Shown here: positions 37,885 through 44,776 of the stretch, in pieces
Layout: each line of letters opens with the position of its first letter
Position numbering within the stretch: position 1 is the first letter of the stretch
Assembly: GCF_000633455.1 (NCBI RefSeq)
Contig: NZ_AYMG01000026.1
Location: forward strand, 1 to 64,000
Reading direction: 5' to 3'
From: Pedobacter jeongneungensis
Lineage (GTDB): Bacteria > Bacteroidota > Bacteroidia > Sphingobacteriales > Sphingobacteriaceae
Length of the DNA stretch: 64,000 nt
Notes under the pieces: model-generated
What the model saw: the letters and a program-made list of their open reading frames with translations, nothing else
Databases searched by the model: none
Told to the model about the DNA's origin: nothing
Made by a program: the position numbers and the translations under genes

Positions 37885-39546
37885 ATGAAGATGAAAAAGA
37901 AAATATATGGCATGCACATCGTTTTGGCCGTTTTGCTGATGAGCTTTGCCGCTTGCAAGGATGAATTCTTTGAGCCATCCTACAGTGAAGGCCCCGTGAA
38001 TGAAGAAGCGATCTGGAATACCGACAGGCGAGTGCGGGAATATTTAAATAACGGTTATAATTATATGCTGCCCAGGTACAATGTTGATGGCTCAGGGGCG
38101 TTAATGGCCAGCGGAAGTGATGAAGCGGTAAATTCAAATCTAAACAGCAACGTAAATATTTTTAATAATGGCAATTGGAGCAGTTTAAGGACCTTTGATG
38201 AGCAGTATACCAATCTTTATAACGGCTTATGGGTGGTTAATACCTTTCTCGAACGATCGCCCACGGCGGTGATCTTTCCGGCAAGCGATCTTCGCGGATT
38301 AAGAGGAGAAGCCTTTTTCCTGAGGGGTTTATTTCATTACGAATTGTTTAAAAGATATGGTGGAATTGTCCTTGCCACCCGGTCCTTTTCACCGGTAGAA
38401 GACCTCAATATCCCCCGCAATTCTGTTGATGATGTGGTCAAACAAATTGTTAAAGATTGCGACTCGGCAATCAATCAGATTCCTGCGGCTTCTACCAAGG
38501 ATTGGGATGCCGCCAATTATGGGCGTGCTACAAAAGCTGCGGGAATGGCGCTAAAAGCTAAAACCCTGCTGGTTTATGCAAGTCCGCAATATAACCCCGG
38601 CAACGATCTGCAACGCTGGCAAATTGCAGCAAATGCAGCAAAGGATTTGATCGATTTAAACAAACATAGTTTATTAAGTGCGGCCTTGTTTCCGAACCTG
38701 TGGGACTATACCACTGCTGCAACCTCTTACAACAACGAGGTCATATTTGCTACACCGGCAAGCAATACCAATGCAATTGAGGCAAATAATGCGCCCATTA
38801 GCTTCACTGGCGGATTGGGCAGAACAAACCCTACACAGAATTTGGTCGATGCTTTTGAAATGACCAATGGCAAACCCATTACCGACCCTACATCAGGCTA
38901 TGATCCGCAAAACCCCTATGCAAATAGAGATTCACGTTTAAACCAGTTTATAGTTTACAATGGGGCAAATTTTAAAACAGGAAGCCTAACCCGGGCAGTG
39001 GAAACTTATGAAGGCGGACGTGACAATGTTCCTTCCAATGTAAACAGTACCAAATCCGGTTATTACCTTCGGAAGTTTTTAAGTGGTAACGCCACTTACA
39101 ACATCACGGGTACCACAAGCGTAAGAAGGCCCTGGGTATTGTTTCGTTATGCAGAAATTTTACTCATCTATGCAGAAGCCCTGAACGAATTTGGAGGTCC
39201 GAATTCAGAGGTTTATACGGCAATAAATGCTGTACGTAACCGTGCAGGTATGCCTGCGCTGGCCGGATTAACACAATCGCAAATGCGTGATCGGATTAAA
39301 AATGAACGCCGGGTAGAATTGTGTTTCGAAGAACAACGGTTTTTCGATGTGCGGCGTTGGAAAGATGGGGAGAGCAATTTTAATGGATCGGTTAGAGGAA
39401 TGAAAATTACTAAGGTCGGTACGGCGCTCACTTATAGCCCATTTGTAATTGAAAACAGAATCTTCAGCAGCAAGAACTATTGGTATCCTTTTCAGCAAAC
39501 TGAAATCAATAAGGCAAATAAACTCATTCAAAATCCTGGTTATTGA
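37885..39546 (+). CDS. SusD-like lipoprotein, second of tandem
   Basis: 553 residues with a lipoprotein signal ending MSFAAC (Cys24), followed by KDE, an acidic surface-export type signal. SusD features: LYNGLWVVNTFLER, LRGEAFFLRGLFHYELFKRYGG in parts (GEAFFLRGLFHYE and LFKRYGG), FRYAEILLIYAEALNE, KNERRVELCFEEQRFFDVRRW in parts (ERRVELCFEE, FFDVRRW) and a final NPGY. It starts 6 bp after its SusC. The frame of the next gene overlaps its stop codon. Confidence 0.92.
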   Translation: MKMKKKIYGMHIVLAVLLMSFAACKDEFFEPSYSEGPVNEEAIWNTDRRVREYLNNGYNYMLPRYNVDGSGALMASGSDEAVNSNLNSNVNIFNNGNWSSLRTFDEQYTNLYNGLWVVNTFLERSPTAVIFPASDLRGLRGEAFFLRGLFHYELFKRYGGIVLATRSFSPVEDLNIPRNSVDDVVKQIVKDCDSAINQIPAASTKDWDAANYGRATKAAGMALKAKTLLVYASPQYNPGNDLQRWQIAANAAKDLIDLNKHSLLSAALFPNLWDYTTAATSYNNEVIFATPASNTNAIEANNAPISFTGGLGRTNPTQNLVDAFEMTNGKPITDPTSGYDPQNPYANRDSRLNQFIVYNGANFKTGSLTRAVETYEGGRDNVPSNVNSTKSGYYLRKFLSGNATYNITGTTSVRRPWVLFRYAEILLIYAEALNEFGGPNSEVYTAINAVRNRAGMPALAGLTQSQMRDRIKNERRVELCFEEQRFFDVRRWKDGESNFNGSVRGMKITKVGTALTYSPFVIENRIFSSKNYWYPFQQTEINKANKLIQNPGY

Positions 39547-39605
39547 TAATGATGATAAGATTAGAATCCTTCGCTCCTAAAGGCAGATTGCTTATCAGCT
39601 ATTGG

Positions 39606-40820
39606 ATGAAAAAAGCAGTAATCTGCTTGATTGGGCTAAATTTTCTTTCAGCAGGCTTATATGCGCAGAAAACAGATAAGTTTATGGGAGAAATCGTTAA
39701 TTATGATGAAAGTACCGTTCCAACCTATACCTTACCTAGTATACTTCTTACTGCAAAGGGAGAAAAGGTAAAAAATACCGCTACATGGGAAAAGAAACGT
39801 AGACCAGAGCTTTTAGCCCTGTTTGAAGAACATGTTTATGGAAAAACACCTGGCAGTTTCGACAGTTTAAAGTTTGTTGTCACCAATGAAAAAGCTGATG
39901 CCATGGCAGGAAAAGCACATTTGAAAGAAATAAAAATTACGGCCTGGAACGGTGGCCATTCGGTATCCTTTCCGGTAGTACTCTTTATTCCCAACAAGCG
40001 CAAAACACCTGCTCCGGTATTCTTACTGATTAACAACCGCAGTAGCAAAAATACAGATCCGGCAAGAATAGAAAAGAGCACTTTTTGGCCTGCAGAAATG
40101 GTCATCGACAGTGGTTACGCCATTGCTGCCTTTCATCATTCGGATGTGGCTCCCGACCGTAAGGACAGCTATCAAAATGGCGTATTAAAACAACTGTTTC
40201 CTGCAGAACTGGAAAAAGACAATGGTATGAAGGCCATTGGCGTTTGGGCCTGGGCCGCCAGCAGGGTGATGGATTACTTTAAAACAGATATAGAAATTGA
40301 TTTTAATCATGTTGCCCTGGTGGGGCATTCACGAGGTGGTAAAACAGCTCTGTGGGCCGCAGCTCAGGATCAACGGTTTGCTATGGTATTCAGCAGTTGC
40401 TCCGGAAGTACAGGTGCATCACTTGCCAGGCGTAAATATGGCGAAACCATAAGCCTGATCAATAAACAATTTGGTTACTGGTTTAACAACAATTACAAAA
40501 AATATAGTAACGATGTAAACAGCCTCCCCGTAGATCAGCACATGCTCATTGGTTTGATTGCTCCACGACCTGTTTATACCACTAACGCTACTGAAGATCG
40601 ATGGGCAGATCCCTATGGCTCATTTCTTTCATTGGTACATGCCAAGCCTGTTTATGATCTCTATCGAAAGAAAGTTAGTCTGCCGAAGGAGATGCCAGCA
40701 GTAAACAGTCCAATTATTAACTCGGCTATGGCTTACCACTTAAGGGAAGGGAAACATGACCTCAATGTTTATGATTGGACAAATTTTATACGCTTTGCCA
40801 ATCTCTATTGTATACCATGA
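39606..40820 (+). CDS. CE15 glucuronoyl methylesterase, secreted
   Basis: Hydrolyses methyl or aryl esters of (4-O-methyl)glucuronic acid. The start at 39606 gives a signal peptide (MKKAVICLIGLNFLSAG to YAQ). The frame is open from 39543, overlapping the SusD stop by 4 bp. The alpha/beta-hydrolase core shows GHSRGGKTALW with nucleophile Ser242, SSCSGSTGAS after it, and catalytic His384 in REGKHDLNVYDW, all in the positions expected for bacterial CE15. It is the last gene of transcript 3, and a good intrinsic terminator follows at 40903. Its presence supports an esterified glucuronic acid in the substrate. Confidence 0.85.
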   Translation: MKKAVICLIGLNFLSAGLYAQKTDKFMGEIVNYDESTVPTYTLPSILLTAKGEKVKNTATWEKKRRPELLALFEEHVYGKTPGSFDSLKFVVTNEKADAMAGKAHLKEIKITAWNGGHSVSFPVVLFIPNKRKTPAPVFLLINNRSSKNTDPARIEKSTFWPAEMVIDSGYAIAAFHHSDVAPDRKDSYQNGVLKQLFPAELEKDNGMKAIGVWAWAASRVMDYFKTDIEIDFNHVALVGHSRGGKTALWAAAQDQRFAMVFSSCSGSTGASLARRKYGETISLINKQFGYWFNNNYKKYSNDVNSLPVDQHMLIGLIAPRPVYTTNATEDRWADPYGSFLSLVHAKPVYDLYRKKVSLPKEMPAVNSPIINSAMAYHLREGKHDLNVYDWTNFIRFANLYCIP

Positions 40821-40902
40821 GGTTTGGCGGGGTGCTGTTGTAAGGTCTTTATTTGTAGTGTTTTATATTGTTTGATCTAAAGAAAGTTGGTTAGTTTTAG
40901 TT

Positions 40903-40937
40903 AACGGAGGTATGCTGTAAAGCATCTCCGTTTTTTG
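40903..40937 (+). terminator. Intrinsic terminator of transcript 3
   Basis: AACGGAG-G-TATGCT pairs with AGCAT-C-TCCGTT around a GTAA loop, with one internal mismatch, followed by six or more T residues. It lies 83 bp after the CE15 stop. Confidence 0.8.
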
Positions 40938-40999
40938 TTTTTCTTAACCATACGCACTGTTATATGGTGAAACATGACATGTGGTTTTTGTTAATTTAG

Positions 41000-41312
41000 C
41001 TCTGCGTCCATTGCGTTAAAACTCTGCCTGCTTTGCAGTTAAGTAAACATTAAGAAGTTAGGGGAGTTAAGGTTTGGCTGTGGATCCAACTCTGTGTCCA
41101 CTGTGCCTTCACTCAGCGTCCACTGAGGTAAAACTTTGCGTGCTTTGCGGTTAGATAAACATAAGAAGTTAAGGGGAGTTGAGGTTTTTGGGGCGAATCG
41201 AAATGTGTTTAGCGTTAAAACGAATCCCGAGACTTTATGGATCCAACACTGTGTGCACCATGCCTTCACTCTGCGCCCTCTGTGGTAAAACTTTGCATGC
41301 TTTGCAGTTATT
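41000..41312. repeat. Three degenerate copies of a CTCTGCGTCC..TTTGCGGTT intergenic repeat
   Basis: Copies at about 41000-41075, 41089-41190 and 41245-41312 share the order (T/C)TCTGxGTCCxCTG.GG.TAAAACT.TGC.TGCTTTGC(A/G)GTTA. The first two continue into TAAACAT.AAGAAGTTA.GGGAGTT.AGG. Short ORFs over them are low-complexity read-through. This word family (CTCTGCGTCCTCTGTGG, TTTGCGG) is seen as intergenic repeats in many bacteria; its function is unknown. It separates the terminator of transcript 3 from operator D. Confidence 0.65.
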
Positions 41313-41355
41313 TCTTACGATTATAACCACTTATATCCCAATGTTTCACCACTTT

Positions 41356-41419
41356 GTACAAAATTGAACCATTTTCGGACAAAAACGAACCCTCCCGAAC
41401 GCCTATCTGTGTATTTTTA
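41356..41419 (+). promoter_or_regulatory. PUL operator D plus -7-like element (transcript 4)
   Basis: Half-sites GTACAAAATTGAACC (41356-41370) and GGACAAAAACGAACC (41377-41391) lie 21 bp apart in direct repeat. The -7 position, after 20 bases, reads TATTTTTA (41412-41419), a weaker match to TAnnTTTG. A tiny ATG frame of 8 codons starts at 41441, the position where the other operators have leader ORFs. About 320 nt of leader then precede the coding start, with no other feature recognised. Confidence 0.7.
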
Positions 41420-41791
41420 TCTCAACCAAATTATATTCTTATGAGCCATTATCTTAAATTCCATTAAATGGAGCGCAAGGTGAAATGGAAGGAACTTACA
41501 CGTAGATAAAATCCATGCGCGGTGGATTAAAAACGTGCACAGCGCTTTTCATATCCGAAGTAGACAGTTTACTTGGGCACCTACTTTTTAACCCGTCATT
41601 CTGATTCGAAATAAAGATTTGTCGACGATCTTTCCGCTAATCTGTAATGTCTCTTTATGTCATTCCCTTATTCAGGTAGCCAATGATGCGCATTCAATTT
41701 AGCGAAAAGGCAAGCTATTGCCTTGAGTTTTCAAAATCAGTGCCGCATCAATCTAACGAACTTTTAAATCTAAAATTTAATGTTTATGACC

Positions 41792-43780
41792 ATGAAAAAA
41801 CTAATTTTCGAGCGAACCGGAAGGGCCGCGTTGTTGGCCTTTCTATGTTTGCAATCACTTTCCTGCTCCAAAAAGGTAGAAGAAGATCTTTCCGAAACCT
41901 TCAGTACCGGGCCCAGAAAAATGGCTGTTGTTGGTGCCGCCAATAATGTAGTGATCACGCCTGTGTACAACAGTACCGTGGTATTGCGAAACCCGCTAAA
42001 CGGGTGGGTAATGTATGGGAAGCGTGATGCTACCGATACCTTTTGGGATAGTCAGTTTTTTGTTCCCGAATTGGGTGCAAACGTGAAGGCAATTGATTAC
42101 GCTTCTGCCTGTTACATTCGCACCAGTTGGAGATCGCTTAATCCCAGTCCTGGCGTTTATGCCTGGAGAGACCTTAACTCTCAGATAGGTAAATTAATCA
42201 ATGGCGTTAAAACAAGAGGTTTGCCCATCGCATTGCGAATTGTGGTAGATGGACGTGACCAGGGAGAAAATACCCCAGCCTTCGTGTTCACTGCTGGTGC
42301 TCAGTATTGGTTGTCAAACCCTGCAGTACCGGCACAGAAAACTCCCTTTCCCCAGGATCCGATTTTTAGACAATATTATACCACTTTCATTGAAGAACTC
42401 GCCAAGGATTTTAATGATCCTGTTCGTACCTCTTTTATCGATGCATATGGTTTAGGCAAATGGGGAGAAGCACATAATACCGTATATGCAGCCCCTGGGG
42501 TATTAACGGCAGCACAAACAGAATCAGTAAAGGAAGAGGTATTGGACTGGATCATGGCACTATACAACAGGACTTTTACCAAAGTACCGCTAGTGATCAA
42601 CTATCACAGACTCATCGGACATCCAACGAGCTGGGGTGCAGCAAACGTAAATAGTAATGCTTTGCTGGTAAAAGCAATCAATCAGGGATATAGTTTAAGG
42701 CATGACGCCTTTGGTATGACCGATTACTATCAAAGCTGGGAGAAGAACTTTGCGGCAACCTGGAAACATAAACGCCCGATTATTATGGAAGGAGGGTGGA
42801 TTGTGAGCGGTACACACCGATACTGGATTGACTCGAGTGGCCAATATCGGGAAGGGCATCCTGAAGATGTTAGAAAAGGTGAATTTGACAGATCGGCAGA
42901 AGCTGCGGTAAATATGATGGACTTCAGGGTGGGCGAAACCGCTTCCTGGTTTCAAACCAGCTTTCCTCTGGTACAACGCTTCAATGCGGAAGGAGGCTAC
43001 CGGCTGTATCCCGATGAAGTTTCGTTGCCAAATGCGATTGCCAACGGGGCTACGGCTACACTGATCCATCGCTGGAGAAACATGGGTTGGGGCTACTGCC
43101 CTAATAACATTCCTCAGTGGAATTATAAGTATAAAGTGGCCTTTGCCATTCTGGATACTGCCGGTGTAGTCAAAAAACTTTGTATAGATGAAAATGGTGA
43201 GCCATCTAAGTGGCTGAAAGATAATCCCATTACTTATAACTTTACAACTCCGGCAATCAATCTGCCAGCTGGTAGTTATAAATGGGGGGTAGCCATTATT
43301 GATAAAACAAATGCAAACAAACCTGGGATTGCGCTTGCCGTAACCGGCAACTTTAAAAATGGCTGGCTGGAACTTGGTAGCTTGCAGATACAGGCTGAGC
43401 CACCCATTGGTCAGACCGTAAAATTAAAAGGTCCCAATAACCTGTTTGTTTCCGGCGAAAATGGGGAAGTACCAATGAGATGTAATCGCGCAAGTGCTTC
43501 TGACTGGGAAACTTTTACCATTATTGATGCCGGTGGTGGGAAAATCGCCTTGCGAAGTATGAACAAATATGTATCCTCAGAAAATGGCGCTACTACAGGG
43601 ATAACCTGCAACCGGACAACAATCAGCGATTGGGAAAAATTCGATTGGGTGGTAAACGCTAACGGGAAAATTTCCCTTAAAGGAAATAATGGCAAATACA
43701 TTTCTTCTGAAGATGGACAATCGGTAATGAAATGCAACAGGGCTACAATTGCTGGGTGGGAGGCTTTTGCTTTAGAGTAA
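41792..43780 (+). CDS. DUF4832-type lipoprotein with C-terminal fascin-like beta-trefoil
   Basis: Paralogue of the lipoprotein at 19512, alone behind operator D. Start at 41792 (MKKLIFERTG); in-frame ATGs at 41780 and 41786 are alternatives. The lipobox is LCLQSLSC, followed by SKKVEED, a probable surface-export signal. The barrel keeps the same landmarks (YASACYIRTSWRSLNP, GKWGEAHN, DAFGMTDYY, IIMEGGWI). The candidate catalytic glutamates are 226 and 333 from this start. The last 120 residues are new: three repeats of about 40 residues, each with a form of LKG.N..YVSSENG....CNR....WE.F, as in fascin-like beta-trefoils that bind glycans or act as spacers. The paralogue ends where the trefoil begins. 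Function inferred: surface glycan hydrolase or binder. Confidence 0.6.
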   Translation: MKKLIFERTGRAALLAFLCLQSLSCSKKVEEDLSETFSTGPRKMAVVGAANNVVITPVYNSTVVLRNPLNGWVMYGKRDATDTFWDSQFFVPELGANVKAIDYASACYIRTSWRSLNPSPGVYAWRDLNSQIGKLINGVKTRGLPIALRIVVDGRDQGENTPAFVFTAGAQYWLSNPAVPAQKTPFPQDPIFRQYYTTFIEELAKDFNDPVRTSFIDAYGLGKWGEAHNTVYAAPGVLTAAQTESVKEEVLDWIMALYNRTFTKVPLVINYHRLIGHPTSWGAANVNSNALLVKAINQGYSLRHDAFGMTDYYQSWEKNFAATWKHKRPIIMEGGWIVSGTHRYWIDSSGQYREGHPEDVRKGEFDRSAEAAVNMMDFRVGETASWFQTSFPLVQRFNAEGGYRLYPDEVSLPNAIANGATATLIHRWRNMGWGYCPNNIPQWNYKYKVAFAILDTAGVVKKLCIDENGEPSKWLKDNPITYNFTTPAINLPAGSYKWGVAIIDKTNANKPGIALAVTGNFKNGWLELGSLQIQAEPPIGQTVKLKGPNNLFVSGENGEVPMRCNRASASDWETFTIIDAGGGKIALRSMNKYVSSENGATTGITCNRTTISDWEKFDWVVNANGKISLKGNNGKYISSEDGQSVMKCNRATIAGWEAFALE

Positions 43781-43853
43781 TCTTTTTAACTTTTAGCTAG
43801 ATCATTATAAATCAGTTTAATTGGTTTGTAATGAGTCAAATATGAAATGGACT

Positions 43854-43877
43854 GGGTTGCTCTTTTTAGAGTAACCC
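43854..43877. terminator. Possible terminator hairpin after transcript 4
   Basis: GGGTTGCTC and GAGTAACCC flank the loop TTTTTA, with one mismatch, 74 bp after the stop of the DUF4832-trefoil gene. No clear T-tract follows, so termination is uncertain. Confidence 0.4.
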
Positions 43878-44164
43878 CCTCTTCAAAAATGGATATAATA
43901 TATTCGCAACGTTTCACCGATAATAGCTTAGCCTAACCCGTTTCTCTTAAATACGCTGCCCGGCTCAAAAAGTTGTGATCGGTTCGTTGACAACACTTTC
44001 TTTTTTTATTTTTCCCGTCATAGCGCCGTAGGCTAAAAGAAAGCAGATCTATGCTATGGATAAAAGATAATTTCTCGATGAATTTTATTAAATTCGTGCT
44101 TTTACCGCTGTTTAGTTTAATGATCAATAAATAAACCTAGGGCTTTTGTAAGCTTATATCAAGA

Positions 44165-44305
44165 TCAATTAGCTGCCTTTCTTAGCCATACCTCCAGCGA
44201 GCGGCCGATCAGGTTTTCGGACCGGGCACCAGGGTGGAAATAGACCGATGAATGGGGGACGGTCGGCATGGTGGGAAAACCCAACCTGATCCAAAACAAA
44301 ATCTG
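44165..44305 (-). pseudogene. C-terminal fragment of an unidentified protein
   Basis: On the minus strand a frame without a start codon begins after a stop and reads LGFPTMPTVPHSSVYFHPGA and then LIGRSLEVWLRKAAN before its stop. The amino-acid texture is that of a real protein tail and not of noise, but no complete gene exists. With the alpha/beta-hydrolase remnant just upstream it marks a decayed stretch. Family not recognised. Confidence 0.35.
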
Positions 44306-44435
44306 TTATCGATGTATTACAGTTATGTTTGAACTCTCCGGTGCTGAAAAAAGGCTACTGATCGATGCAAGTCTGGGCCATCGTATAGGATATCGGTATG
44401 CAGCTATTCTCAATAGGCTGGTTCCATATCTTTGG

Positions 44436-44675
44436 CTAAACTGGGGATTTCGGCAATGGCACACCTTCCGGATTGCTTTCATTCTGGATCATAATTGGCG
44501 CTACCGCACTAATCAATACTGCTTTTGCAACCCGGCCTTTGCCATGTTTCGCAACATAACGGACTACTTCACTACCACCGGTTGAGTGGCCAATGTGAAT
44601 GGCATCTTTCAAATTGAGCGCCGCTGTGAGTTCTGCAATGTCGGCTACATAATTATCCATATCATTGCCATTTGC
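44436..44675 (-). pseudogene. Alpha/beta hydrolase (non-haem chloroperoxidase-like) remnant
   Basis: The minus strand encodes GNDMDNYVADIAELTAAL, then HIGHSTGGSEVVRYVAKHG and VAKAVLISAVAPIM, the nucleophile-elbow region of chloroperoxidase-type alpha/beta hydrolases (Ser in GHSTGG). Both the N-terminal quarter and the part after about residue 65 of the fragment are missing. The frame degenerates to PLPKSPV and a stop, whereas full proteins run to about 270 residues. This is a dead internal fragment. Confidence 0.6.
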
Positions 44676-44776
44676 ACTTTGGAAACAATGGTCAATTGAT
44701 TGGTTTGTCGTGTTTTATTTTGTATTTAGCTGCATTTTCTAACCTCAGGCGCCAATAATCAGTTTTGTACTTAAGC

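Noticed and set aside
41000-41312. CRISPR-like array
   Set aside because: The copies are degenerate and unevenly spaced, with no unique spacers and no cas genes nearby.
41683-41946. 87-codon plus-strand frame before the DUF4832-trefoil gene
   Set aside because: It overlaps the lipoprotein signal region of the real gene in another frame and shows no domain.
44268-44585. 105-codon plus-strand frame
   Set aside because: It is antisense to the hydrolase remnant and has no protein-like texture. The minus strand explains the open frame.
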